Assembly: GCF_023896955.1 (NCBI RefSeq)
Contig: NZ_JAMHIW010000001.1
Location: forward strand, 434,001 to 498,000
Direction: 5' to 3'
Length of the DNA stretch: 64,000 nt
Source of the DNA: Micromonospora sp. RHAY321
GTDB lineage: Bacteria; Actinomycetota; Actinomycetes; Mycobacteriales; Micromonosporaceae
The notes below the pieces were generated by a model. That model saw only the letters and a program-made list of their open reading frames with translations, was not told where the DNA came from and did no database searches. A program made the position numbers and the translations under genes. This document shows, in pieces, positions 34,143-62,247 of this stretch (within the stretch, counting starts at the first letter, position 1; each line of letters opens with the position of its first letter).

Positions 34143-36590
34143 ATGGAGCTAGATCGCAGACAGTTCATCGCCATGGGTGGCGTCGTCGCCGCCGCGGGGC
34201 TGCTGCCCGCCACTGCCGCCCAGGCGGACGCGGACGTGGAGCGTAAGCCCGGTGGGCGAGACGAGCCGGAGGGCATGTGGCTGCCGGGTGACACCCACGT
34301 CCACGACGACCACTCGTCCGACGGCAGCGCGCCGCGCCAGTTGTCGAACCAGCGGGACCCGGGGAACCTGCCGGTCAGCGACCAGATCAGCTACGCCGAG
34401 TCGGTCGGTCTGGCGTTCCTGCCACTGACCGACCACCGCACGTTCGACCAGCACTGGGACCCGCTGTGGCGGTCCGACAAGTTGCTGCTGCTCACCGGCG
34501 AGGAGGTGAACGGCTCGCCGCACGCCGTGGTGCTCGGCGCGGTCGACACCGTGGTGGACGGCGCCAACCCGCCCGGCTCAGCCGCGTTCCGGCACGTCCA
34601 GCAGTCGATCTGGGACGCGCACGCCCAGCACGCGTTCTGGTCGGTCGCGCACCCGGACGACGGCGAGTACACCCCGGCCGCCGGGCCGAACGCCAACGCG
34701 AGCGCGCAGGGCGTTGACGCCGTGGAGTTGTGGAACGCCAGCAGCAACCCCGACGTCGAGATCGAGTACGCCGAGAACCGCTGGAACCACGGTTTCCGCT
34801 TCGGCGGCGTCGCAGCGAGCGACAGCCACTTCAAGGAGCTGCGCCCGGTCAGCGCCCCCGGCCAGCCGACCACCTGGGTCTTCGCCGCCGAGCGCTCGGT
34901 CCGCGCCGTCCTCGACGCGCTCAAGGCCGGCCGCACGACGTTGTCGTCCGGTACGGACGGGCCGTTCGCCACGATCGAGGCCGACGCCGACGGTGACGGC
35001 CGGTTCGAGGCGATGGGCGGCGACGAGGTGATCGTGGACGTCCGGGGCCTGCCGAAACGCGCGGCGCTGCGGGTACGGGTCAAGCGGGCCACCGGCATGA
35101 AGGTGCTCGTCTACGCCGCCCCGGGCCGCTCGGCGGGACCGGTCGCCACGTACGTCCCGGACAGGGCGGACCAGACCTACCTGCTTCCGCTCACGGTGAC
35201 CGGCGACCACACCTGGTACCGGGTGGAGGTGCGTGCCCCGGGCGAGTTGTCCGGACGCGAGGCGGACCCGAACCTGCCGGACCAGTTGCGCGCCGCCACG
35301 TCGCCGGTCTTCCTGTCGGTCCGGCGGCCCGCGGTGCCGGCCCCCGAGATCGCGCTTCCGGCGCCGGCCGGCGGCGACGACCGGGCGGACCTGGTGGTGG
35401 GCCAGCGCGACGGCTTCGCCGGGTTCGCCGACGTCGCCGTGGAGGGCCGCGTCACCCACGTCGTCGCCGAGGTGCACGCGGAGCACCGGACGTCGGTGGT
35501 CTACCGCCGGCTCGACGGGCACGGGAACAAGCACGCCGACAATGAGGTCGTCCTGTCCGGCCACTCCGGCACCGCCCGCGCGCCCCGAGTGGTGGCCGCC
35601 GACGACGACGTCTGGGTGGTCTGGCAGGACGCGCAGGGCCAGGAGCAGCCGCACCGGCCGGGCATCTGGCTGCGCCACAGCCGCAACGGCGGACGCAGCT
35701 TCGCCTCTGCGGTGAAGCTGAGCACCGGGCACGGTCGGGCCGAGCACCCGGCGCTCGCTCTCCTCGACGGCGAACACCCGGTCGTCGCCTGGGCGGAGAA
35801 CAGCGGCGGGGCGTTCGACGTTCACGTCCAGGTCGTCGGCGTCGACCGGGCGCCGGTGAACGTCTCCGCCGCCGGCAAGGTCATCGTCCCCGGTACGCCC
35901 GCCGACGCCCGTTCGCCGATCCATCCGGCCTCACTCTTCCCCGCGGTCGCGGTGACCGAGGACCGGCGGATCATCGTGACCTGGCAGGACAACCGGTTCG
36001 ACCCGGACGCGGGGTGGACCGGCCACACCCCGCCGGCCGGCCAACCGGCCAGCGGCGGCACCAACCCCGACAACTGGGAGATCCTGGCCACGGTGCGGCC
36101 GGGCGCGAGCAGTGTCTGGGGCGCCCCCGTACGGGTCAGTGCCAACGACGACGCGGCCGACCGGCATCCGAGCGTGGCGGTGGACCGGGACGGCGGCTAC
36201 GTCGTCATCTGGGAGTCCAAGGCCCTCTCGGCCGCCGGGGTGAACCTCATGCTGCGCGCGAGCCGGTCGGCCGACGGCGTGACGTGGTCGCCGTCGGAGG
36301 CGGTCGCGCTCGACCCGAACGCGATGAGCCAGCGGCCCCGGCTCGCCGCCGACCGTGACGGAACCGTCCGGGCCGTCTGGTACGACTCCCGCTCCTCTGA
36401 CTGGCGCTGGAAGGTCTTCACCTCCCGCCGGACGGCCTCGGGCTGGACCCCTCCGGTCCCGGTGAGCACCCTCGGCAACGGCACCTGGCCGGCTGTCGAC
36501 AAGGGAGCGGTCGTCTTCACCAGCGACCGGCGTGCGCTGCGTACCCAGCGGGACCGCACTCAGGAGGTCTACCTGGTCGCGCAAGGCTGA
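34143..36590 (+). CDS. Secreted PHP-domain metallohydrolase with beta-propeller-like C terminus
   Basis: An 815-residue exported protein. The start (LDRRQFIAMGG) is a twin-arginine-like signal, cleaved near AQA-DAD. Residues 45-330 form a CehA/McbA-type PHP domain with metal ligands H52 and H54 in GDTHVHDDHS and further ligands in TDHRTFD, LTGEEVNG and ASDSHFKE. Residues 370-810 contain repeated Asp-rich beta-propeller blades (SRNGGRSF-, RSADGVTWS- type) as in sialidases. The enzyme half would hydrolyse a phosphoester or carbamate. The ATG at 34143 is chosen for the signal. Confidence 0.8.
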   Translation: MELDRRQFIAMGGVVAAAGLLPATAAQADADVERKPGGRDEPEGMWLPGDTHVHDDHSSDGSAPRQLSNQRDPGNLPVSDQISYAESVGLAFLPLTDHRTFDQHWDPLWRSDKLLLLTGEEVNGSPHAVVLGAVDTVVDGANPPGSAAFRHVQQSIWDAHAQHAFWSVAHPDDGEYTPAAGPNANASAQGVDAVELWNASSNPDVEIEYAENRWNHGFRFGGVAASDSHFKELRPVSAPGQPTTWVFAAERSVRAVLDALKAGRTTLSSGTDGPFATIEADADGDGRFEAMGGDEVIVDVRGLPKRAALRVRVKRATGMKVLVYAAPGRSAGPVATYVPDRADQTYLLPLTVTGDHTWYRVEVRAPGELSGREADPNLPDQLRAATSPVFLSVRRPAVPAPEIALPAPAGGDDRADLVVGQRDGFAGFADVAVEGRVTHVVAEVHAEHRTSVVYRRLDGHGNKHADNEVVLSGHSGTARAPRVVAADDDVWVVWQDAQGQEQPHRPGIWLRHSRNGGRSFASAVKLSTGHGRAEHPALALLDGEHPVVAWAENSGGAFDVHVQVVGVDRAPVNVSAAGKVIVPGTPADARSPIHPASLFPAVAVTEDRRIIVTWQDNRFDPDAGWTGHTPPAGQPASGGTNPDNWEILATVRPGASSVWGAPVRVSANDDAADRHPSVAVDRDGGYVVIWESKALSAAGVNLMLRASRSADGVTWSPSEAVALDPNAMSQRPRLAADRDGTVRAVWYDSRSSDWRWKVFTSRRTASGWTPPVPVSTLGNGTWPAVDKGAVVFTSDRRALRTQRDRTQEVYLVAQG

Positions 36591-36601
36591 CGTGGTGAGG
36601 T

Positions 36602-36627
36602 GGGGGCGGCCCCGGCGGGCCGCCCCC
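36602..36627 (+). terminator. Terminator hairpin
   Basis: GGGGGCGGCCC (36602-36612), loop CGGC, complement GGGCCGCCCCC (36617-36627), 11 bp after the PHP-domain stop. Confidence 0.75.
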
Positions 36628-36820
36628 ATGCGGCGGCAGGATCTTGCGGCGGGAGACACCGAGCGCTTCGAGTCGGTTCGGTACGTCACGTCGCTGACGC
36701 AGCGTGCCCTACCGGAGGGGCAGCCAGCCCTGGGCGCCCTTGAGGAACTGCCCGAGATCGGCAGTGAAGCGCCGACCGGCTACGGCGGGGTGAGCTGCTG
36801 GTCCAGGCGGTGCGGCCCGA

Positions 36821-38014
36821 TCACCGCTTGTGCCCTGGGCTGTCGGACAGTTCTCGCTCCAGCGGTGTGTGGAACCTTGGGCTGACACGCGACCCGCCGA
36901 GCCAGGTGGACAGTCGTTCGGCCTCGGCGGCGATCGCCCTCTGCTCCCGTGCGCCGACGTCGTTCAGGAGACGCCAGTTGATACGGCCTATGCGGTCCTG
37001 GGCCCACCCGCCGACCACCTGGCCGTTGACCCAAACGGTCGGGCCGGCGTTGCCGGTACGGTCGAACAACGCCGGCGTGCTCTCGGAGGGCAGGTACCAG
37101 GCGCGGTCACGCCAGCCCATCACGGTGGAGTCCAGCGCGGGAAGCAGCGCCACCGAGAGCTCCGGTGGCTCGACCGGGTCGAGGTCGTCGGGGGCGACGT
37201 ATCCGGTCTGGCCCTCGCTCAGCTCCACCGCAACGGCGTTGACGTCCGCCAGGCTCTGACGCGTCTGCGTGACGGTCCATCCGGTCCACCAGCGGACATC
37301 TGCCTCGGTGACCGGTCCGTAGCGGGCGAGATAGTGGCTGAGCAGGTCGGCTCGTGCGGCCCGCGGCTCGATGGTGGCCATCGGTGCGGGAGGCGACCAC
37401 GTGTACTGTCCGCTGGTCCACCCGCCGAGCGGACGGCCCCGGCAGATGCGTCCGGTCATCGCCAGGTTGTAGAGGATGCGCATGCTGACCGGCTGTCCCG
37501 GGGCGGTGGACGACGGGGAGCTGCTGGGACGGATCTTGGTGCGCAGGACGGGAAGCGCCTCGGCAAGCTCGCGGCCGGTGATCGTGCCCTTGGCGATGAC
37601 GAGCGCGACGATCGAGTCCTCAATCTCGGTGAGGTGGTCCTCGGTCCAGCCGAGGTGAGCGTCGAGCAGACGCAGGATAGTGGCGCGGTCCCGCAGCGCC
37701 AGCGGCCGGGCGGTCGCCTCCAGCACCGTCGGGGCCAGGTCCGCCTGAAGGACGAAGACGGTGCGACGCATGCCGGTCATGCGCGTCATCGACGGCGCGT
37801 GCAGGCCGGCGGCGACGTCAACGGGACCGGCGAGTCGCGTACGGGCGGCGACGGACAGGTAGACGGTCGGCGGGTCAGTGGCGTGGATCGCGACGAGCGA
37901 GCCGGCAACAGCGCCGGCATCCTTGGCGATACCTTCTGGAATCAACGCATGCCGGACGGAAAGACGGGCTCGCCGTTGACTTTCGGACACGCGCAGCCTC
38001 GCGCCGCTTATCAT
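36821..38014 (-). CDS. Winged-helix DNA-binding protein (HTH_42/YcaQ-like)
   Basis: A 397-residue protein of the HTH_42 family. Conserved pieces are SVRHALIPEG at the start, ATILRLLDAHLGWTEDHL, LARYGPVTEADVRWWTG and LLPALDSTVMGWRDR (residues about 275-295). Relatives (YcaQ/AlkX) are DNA glycosylases for interstrand crosslinks, while actinobacterial members are often annotated only as winged-helix proteins; some stand in secondary-metabolite clusters as self-resistance. I start at ATG 38014 behind GAGGGGCGGG; the frame upstream is unlikely. Confidence 0.75.
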   Translation of the reverse strand: MISGARLRVSESQRRARLSVRHALIPEGIAKDAGAVAGSLVAIHATDPPTVYLSVAARTRLAGPVDVAAGLHAPSMTRMTGMRRTVFVLQADLAPTVLEATARPLALRDRATILRLLDAHLGWTEDHLTEIEDSIVALVIAKGTITGRELAEALPVLRTKIRPSSSPSSTAPGQPVSMRILYNLAMTGRICRGRPLGGWTSGQYTWSPPAPMATIEPRAARADLLSHYLARYGPVTEADVRWWTGWTVTQTRQSLADVNAVAVELSEGQTGYVAPDDLDPVEPPELSVALLPALDSTVMGWRDRAWYLPSESTPALFDRTGNAGPTVWVNGQVVGGWAQDRIGRINWRLLNDVGAREQRAIAAEAERLSTWLGGSRVSPRFHTPLERELSDSPGHKR

Positions 38015-38499
38015 ATTCCCGCCCCTCGGCCAATAAGCAGGTTCGCCACTGTGTTGTGGCTGGAAGCGCGCATCAATAGCCACAGTTGCCGACTCTACCA
38101 AGATGGGGTCGATCCGGACACGAGAACGCGGCTCTCGGACCACCGCGAGGCCCTCCACTTACCGGAGCAGACCCATCGAAGAACGACGAAATCAGACAGC
38201 CTGCGGTTGCGGGAGATGTCTGTTTTTGGACATCAGTCCGATCGGTCGGGCTTACGACCCCGACCTTGTAACAGCACCGTAGCCGCTGTTAAATGACTGA
38301 GCGATAACACAGTGTGATCGCCGCTGCGGCTCAAGGTGCGCACCGCTTCGGCGACGTTGACCGAGTGCAAATGCCAACGTGCAAACCGGCAAGCAGATCC
38401 TGCGTGTTGGTGGGAGGGGATAAGCCGGCAAGGGCCGGACGAGCACCGTTGGCGGCAAGGGAACGAGTCGACTGGGGAACTGTTTTCGGGGGAGAACAG
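38015..38499. other. Divergent regulatory region, lower GC
   Basis: Separates the winged-helix gene from the cluster. It is poorer in GC than the genes and holds repeated TAACA/TGTTA half-sites (38269-38309). A plus-strand frame runs in from 38314 to the crp-like gene but lacks a proper start. No gene of its own is visible. Confidence 0.45.
38269..38309. promoter_or_regulatory. Operator-like array upstream of the crp-like gene
   Basis: TAACAGC (38269-38275) and GCTGTTA (38285-38291) form a perfect palindrome with 9-bp spacer. A further TAACA (38305-38309) pairs with the TGTTA of the second arm. Three half-sites suggest an activator or repressor binding site, possibly of the Crp-type regulator itself. 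Confidence 0.4.
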
Positions 38500-39228
38500 A
38501 TGCAGATCAAGGAGCGCGTCTCGCTACGGGACGCGGACCGTCAAGTCACCACCTTGCATCGACGAACGGTCCTGGGGAGGATCATTCTCGCAAAGATCGA
38601 TGAAGGTACGTTTCATGCGCCGGTCAGAAGGCTGCCGCCCGAGGTTCATCTCTACAGTTGGGGCGACTCAGGAGATTGGCTTTATCTGATTAACAGTGGC
38701 TGGGTCAAGTCGATGACCTGGTCGCTGAACGGGAAGCCGTGCCTGTTGGAAATCAGTGGGCCAACCGCCATCGTCGGGGTGTCGAGCATCCTGAGGGGAC
38801 GGCGAGCGGAGACCGCGATGACCAAGAGCCCCACGGAGCTGACGGTGATCGCGCGCGACCAGCTGCACCAGATCACCGACGACCGGATGCTGCGCGATGC
38901 CTGGGACCACCATCTGGCCTCACACATCACCGAGCAGCAGGAGACTCTGACGAACTTCGTGACGCTCGACAGCGAGCACCGTTTGGCGATGACCCTGCTG
39001 CGGCTGGCCCAGAAGCTCGGTAGCGGCAACAGCGATGGCGATGGCGACGGCCTGATCATCGACTGCCGCGTGACTCATGAGGAGTTGGCGCAGATGGTGG
39101 GCACCACCCGATCGCGTGTCGGCTATTTCCTCAAGCGTTTTCAACAGGCAGGCATGACGAGAAAGCACGGCCACAACATCGTGGTGAACGCCAACGAGCT
39201 CACCGACTACCTGACGTCCTGCCGATGA
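38500..39228 (+). CDS. Crp/Fnr-type pathway regulator (LnmO-like)
   Basis: A 242-residue regulator. An N-terminal cyclic-nucleotide-fold domain (residues 35-130) lacks the Fnr N-terminal Cys cluster and does not show the full cAMP-binding motif. The HTH at 190-230 reads VTHEELAQMVGTTRSRVGYFLKRFQQAG. GGGGGAG stands 6 bp before the ATG, so the longer upstream frame is not used. The stop overlaps the next gene by 4 bp (ATGA), so it is cotranslated with the acyltransferase-reductase, a clear sign that it is the cluster's own regulator. Leinamycin has a Crp-type regulator (LnmO) in the same role. Confidence 0.85.
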   Translation: MQIKERVSLRDADRQVTTLHRRTVLGRIILAKIDEGTFHAPVRRLPPEVHLYSWGDSGDWLYLINSGWVKSMTWSLNGKPCLLEISGPTAIVGVSSILRGRRAETAMTKSPTELTVIARDQLHQITDDRMLRDAWDHHLASHITEQQETLTNFVTLDSEHRLAMTLLRLAQKLGSGNSDGDGDGLIIDCRVTHEELAQMVGTTRSRVGYFLKRFQQAGMTRKHGHNIVVNANELTDYLTSCR

Positions 39229-41594
39229 CCGGGGCGGGGCGGCCCGCGCAAGCGTGGCTCTTTCCGGGCCAGGGAGCCCAGCGACCCGGGATGGGATTGG
39301 ACCTGCTGTCTCGGTTCACTGACCATCGCAAAGCGGCCGACCGGGTGTTGGGCTACTCGATCCGAGATGTGTGCGACGGCACCATCAGCGGCGGCCTTCG
39401 CAGGACCGAATACGTCCAGCCCGCCCTGTTCGTCGTCGAATACCTGGCCTTTCGGGCCCGGATGGACTCCGAACCGGCTCCGGCGTTCCTGGCGGGGCAC
39501 AGCGTCGGAGAGTTGACGGCGTTGTGCGCTGCCGGGTGCTTCGAGTTCGAGAGCGGCCTTCGGCTGGTGAAACGACGCGGGGAACTGATGGGCCAGGCCG
39601 CCGGTGGGGCGATGGCTGCGGTGGTAGGACTGGCGGCAGACACTCTTGCCGCAGTGCTGTCCCACGCACAGGCAGATGACGTGGATGTGGCCAACTACAA
39701 TTCGCCGGAGCAGACCGTGTTGTCCGGTCCGCGCGAGACACTCGACGCGCTCGCCACGCGGATACGCGCCGCCGGGGGCCGGTACGTGCCGCTCAACGTC
39801 AGCGCGGCGTTTCACTCCCGATACATGGAATTGGCTGCTCGGCAGTTCGCCGCCGACCTCGCCGAGGTGCGGTACGCGCCGCCGCGGATCCCGGTCATCG
39901 CCAATGCGACCGCGCAGCCCTACCCTGACCGAAACATCGCCGACCTGCTGACACGCCAGATAACCGCGCCGGTGCGATGGCGGGACAGCATGCGCACCCT
40001 GGCCGCGCTCGGGGTGCAGGACATTGTCGAGCTCGGCCCTGGAGACGTCCTGACCCGGCTGTGGGCGGCCTGCTCTCCGGATCGGGAGAACGCCTCAGAA
40101 AGCGGTACGCCCTCCCCCACCGCGTCCTCGCCGCCAGGCCCGCCCGACGGGCAGCCCCACCCACCGGCGCCGGCACCGGCGACCCGCCCACCCGCCACCA
40201 CACCACGGCGGTCGGCGCGGCCGAGCGCCGCGTCCTTGGGGTCGGCCACGTTCCGGCACGACTTCGGCGTGCGGCATGCCTATCTCGCCGGATCGATGTA
40301 CCGGGGCATCTCGTCGGTCGACCTGGTCGTCCGGATGGCCAACGCCGGGATGCTGGGATTTTTCGGCACCGGCGGACTGCCCCTGACCGAGGTGGAAACC
40401 GCCATCGGCCAGCTTCGGACGGCGCTGGGCGACACCGGGCTGTTCGGCATGAACCTGCTGTACGACATCCGTCGCCCGGCGGCGGAAAGCGCGATGGTGG
40501 ACCTCTATCTCCGTCACGACATCCGCTTCGTCGAGGCAGCCGCCTACACCGCGATCACCCCGGCGCTGGTCCGCTTCAGGCTCCACGGCGCGCACCAGGG
40601 ACCCGGAGGCCGGCCGGTGGCGGTGCGCCGAGTGCTGGCGAAGGTGTCGCGGCCGGAGGTTGCCACCGCGTTCATGAGCCCGCCACCGAAAGAAGTGGTG
40701 GATCGGCTGGTGACGCAGGGACTGCTCACAGAGCAGGAAGCCGCGGTCGGTCAAGAGCTGCCGGTGAGCGAGGACGTCTGTGTCGAGGCGGACTCCGCGG
40801 GCCACACCGACGGCGGTGTCGCCCTGACGCTGGTGCCGAGCTTCACGCGGCTGCGTGACGCCCTGGTGCGCCGGTACAGCCGTCCGGTCGACATCCGTCT
40901 CGGCGCCTCCGGTGGCCTCGGCGCGCCGGAGGCCGTCGCTGCGGCGTTCGTGCTCGGCGCGGACTTCGTCGTCACCGGCTCGGTGAACCAGTGCACCGTC
41001 GAGGCGGGCACGTCAGCACTGGTAAAGGACATGCTGTCCGATCTTGATGTGCAGGACACCACCTACGCTCCCGCCGGCGACATGTTCGAGCTGGGTGCAC
41101 GGGTGCAGGTGATGCGCAAGGGCACCCTGTTCGCGGCTCGGGCCAACAAGCTCTACCAGCTGTACCGCAACCATGGGGGCATCGAGGACCTCGACGCGCG
41201 TACCCGGGCAACCGTGGAGAGCAGTTGTTTCGGTCAGCCTCTCGAGGAGGTTTGGGAACGGATCCGGCAACGTCACCAGGCCAGAGGTGACACCACCGAC
41301 ATCGCACGCGCCGAGTCAGCTCCCAAGCTGCGGATGGGGATGGTGTTCCGCCAGTACTTCGTGGACAGCACCATCGCGGCGATGGACGGCAAGGTTGAGG
41401 ACAAAGTGAACTTCCAGGTGCACTGCGGCCCGGCGATGGGCGCCTTCAACAGGTTCGCCGACGAGACCGGACTAGGTCCGTGGCGGCAACGTCACGCCGA
41501 CGCCATCGCGGAGGCACTGATGTCCGGCGCCGCGGACCTGCTGGGTCGGCACACCGGTGCGACGAGCATCGCGGTCGACGGCACCCTCCCCTAG
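39225..41594 (+). CDS. Trans-acting acyltransferase fused to PfaD-type enoyl reductase (LnmG-like)
   Basis: A 789-residue bifunctional enzyme. Residues 1-285 are a malonyl-CoA acyltransferase with FPGQGAQRPGM and the active-site S93 in GHSVGELTALC. A Pro/Ala linker (about 290-335) follows. Residues 336-780 are a flavin-dependent enoyl reductase of the PfaD/trans-ER class: GMLGFFGTGGLPL, ADFVVTGSVNQC, YAPAGDMFELG and the C-terminal VNFQVHCGPAMGAFN. It loads AT-less modules and can reduce enoyl intermediates. The translational overlap with the regulator upstream and the AT-less synthase opposite define a trans-AT pathway. Confidence 0.9.
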   Translation: MTGAGRPAQAWLFPGQGAQRPGMGLDLLSRFTDHRKAADRVLGYSIRDVCDGTISGGLRRTEYVQPALFVVEYLAFRARMDSEPAPAFLAGHSVGELTALCAAGCFEFESGLRLVKRRGELMGQAAGGAMAAVVGLAADTLAAVLSHAQADDVDVANYNSPEQTVLSGPRETLDALATRIRAAGGRYVPLNVSAAFHSRYMELAARQFAADLAEVRYAPPRIPVIANATAQPYPDRNIADLLTRQITAPVRWRDSMRTLAALGVQDIVELGPGDVLTRLWAACSPDRENASESGTPSPTASSPPGPPDGQPHPPAPAPATRPPATTPRRSARPSAASLGSATFRHDFGVRHAYLAGSMYRGISSVDLVVRMANAGMLGFFGTGGLPLTEVETAIGQLRTALGDTGLFGMNLLYDIRRPAAESAMVDLYLRHDIRFVEAAAYTAITPALVRFRLHGAHQGPGGRPVAVRRVLAKVSRPEVATAFMSPPPKEVVDRLVTQGLLTEQEAAVGQELPVSEDVCVEADSAGHTDGGVALTLVPSFTRLRDALVRRYSRPVDIRLGASGGLGAPEAVAAAFVLGADFVVTGSVNQCTVEAGTSALVKDMLSDLDVQDTTYAPAGDMFELGARVQVMRKGTLFAARANKLYQLYRNHGGIEDLDARTRATVESSCFGQPLEEVWERIRQRHQARGDTTDIARAESAPKLRMGMVFRQYFVDSTIAAMDGKVEDKVNFQVHCGPAMGAFNRFADETGLGPWRQRHADAIAEALMSGAADLLGRHTGATSIAVDGTLP

Positions 41595-41729
41595 CCTTGC
41601 CCAAGCCGAGCTGCCAGCAGGCCGGCACGGGTGTGCACACTATTGCGCGCCCCAGGTCGCGGGCCTCGGCATACAGTCGGCCAGGCCCTGGGACCGGGGC
41701 GGCCGGTGTACCCCTCAGATGAGGTGACC

Positions 41730-42581
41730 ATGAGCGAGAGCACCCAGGTCGAGGCCCTGACGTCGTCGCAGTTCGTCGACCGGTATTTGACCTGGCGGCA
41801 ACCGGTGGTGGTCCGCGGCGCCGCCGCAGCGTGGAACTGGGCACCCGAATGGGATTTCGCCACGTTGACCAGACGCTTCGGCGAACACAGGGTTCCGCTG
41901 TACGACTCCCTGTTCAGCCTCTACGGCGTGTCGACCTTCGGTGCGTACGTCGCACGGCACATCGGCGTCACCTCCCCGGCCGCCCCGCCTTACCTGCGCT
42001 GGTACGCCCGACAGAACGCCAGCCGGCTCCCCTGGGCCGACACGGCCTTCACGGCTCTGGCCGACGACTGGGCCATGCCGTCCTGGCTGCCCGACTCGGG
42101 CTACGTCTTCCCCCGGCTGCGCGGTCCGGCCGACGCCGCCCGGGACCCCTTCCCTGCCAAGGGGATCTTCGTCTGCGGCGCGCAGGGACGCACCCGGCTG
42201 CACGTCGACCCGTGGGCGAGTGACGCCTGCCTGTGCCAGACGACTGGCCGCAAACGGGTCATGCTGTTCAGGCCCGACTCGCTGCCGCTGCTCAGCCGCG
42301 ACGGTAAACCGACCGACCTGGTCGATCTCGACCAACCTGACGAGTCCGCGTTTCCGCACTGGCGGAACGCCGCCGTGGAACTGGACGTGGTGCTCGAGCC
42401 GGGCGACTGCATCTACATCCCGGCCGGGTGGCCGCACGCCGCCATCGCCCTCACCGACAGCGTCTCGCTGACCTGGAACTTCGTTCACGAGGTGCACGAC
42501 GCCGACTTCAGCCGCTACCTGTCCTCCGGCGGCGCGGACGACGCGACGGTCCGCTACTTCACCGCTGCGGACCTGCGCTGA
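41730..42581 (+). CDS. JmjC/cupin-type Fe(II) oxygenase
   Basis: A 283-residue cupin-fold oxygenase. The iron triad is visible: H158 and D160 in LHVDPWASD, distal H236 in AGWPHAAIAL, with a Lys/Arg-containing helix in between. JmjC-like proteins in biosynthetic clusters hydroxylate a bound intermediate or peptide. The ATG is preceded by GATGAGG. It is convergent with the synthase and 135 bp downstream of the AT-ER gene, so it is probably a late tailoring enzyme. Substrate is unknown. I do not recall this gene as a standard leinamycin component. Confidence 0.8.
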   Translation: MSESTQVEALTSSQFVDRYLTWRQPVVVRGAAAAWNWAPEWDFATLTRRFGEHRVPLYDSLFSLYGVSTFGAYVARHIGVTSPAAPPYLRWYARQNASRLPWADTAFTALADDWAMPSWLPDSGYVFPRLRGPADAARDPFPAKGIFVCGAQGRTRLHVDPWASDACLCQTTGRKRVMLFRPDSLPLLSRDGKPTDLVDLDQPDESAFPHWRNAAVELDVVLEPGDCIYIPAGWPHAAIALTDSVSLTWNFVHEVHDADFSRYLSSGGADDATVRYFTAADLR

Positions 42582-42760
42582 CAGCAGGCGCCCGCGCCCT
42601 GGTGCCCCGGCCTGCTTTGCGAGCTGCCCGGCGGGTGTCGGGTGGTCACGAGGTGGTCCGAGCACGAGCGTGAGGTCGCTCAAACAGGCCGCCGGCGCGG
42701 CGGCAGGTGACCATCGGCGTCGACCCGGAGGCCGCCCGCGCGAGCACCGCCCCGCCTGAC
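42582..42760. other. Convergent intergenic region
   Basis: Between the JmjC gene and the end of the synthase. A GC hairpin (GCCGCC / GGCGGC, 42689-42705) could terminate one or both transcripts. Nothing else seen. Confidence 0.4.
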
Positions 42761-62002
<19,242 letters not shown>

Positions 62003-62019
62003 GCCTGCTTCCCTTCGGT

Positions 62020-62247
62020 TCAGCGTGGCGGTACGGAGACAGGGCGGGCCAGCTCGATCGCGGCAACCGGACACAGACGGAGCGCTTCCTCGACGCGAGG
62101 TAGCGCTCCTGCGTCCACCTGCGACACGAGCAGTTGCACGACGCCGTCTGTCGGGGACTGGTCGAAGACGTCGGGGGCGACCGAGGCGCACATGCCGGAC
62201 CCGCAGCACCTGTCCTGGTCGACGACCACCCGCGCGGGTGCACTCAC
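62020..62247 (-). CDS. [3Fe-4S] ferredoxin for the adjacent P450 (LnmB-like)
   Basis: A 75-residue ferredoxin: V-rich start, DRCCGSGMC (C14/C15 and C20) and LCPVAA (C59) as cluster ligands. With three ligand positions it is a 3Fe-4S type, as usual for electron donors to actinobacterial P450s. The GTG overlaps the P450 stop (62244-62247, GTGA), and the synthase begins 17 bp after its stop, so P450, ferredoxin and synthase form one operon. In leinamycin the P450/ferredoxin pair is LnmA/LnmB. Confidence 0.87.
   Translation of the reverse strand: MSAPARVVVDQDRCCGSGMCASVAPDVFDQSPTDGVVQLLVSQVDAGALPRVEEALRLCPVAAIELARPVSVPPR

Noticed and set aside
62003..62209. Extra 69 residues before the synthase start
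   Set aside because: They overlap the ferredoxin coding region and are Arg-rich; the ATG at 62002 with a ribosome site is clear.
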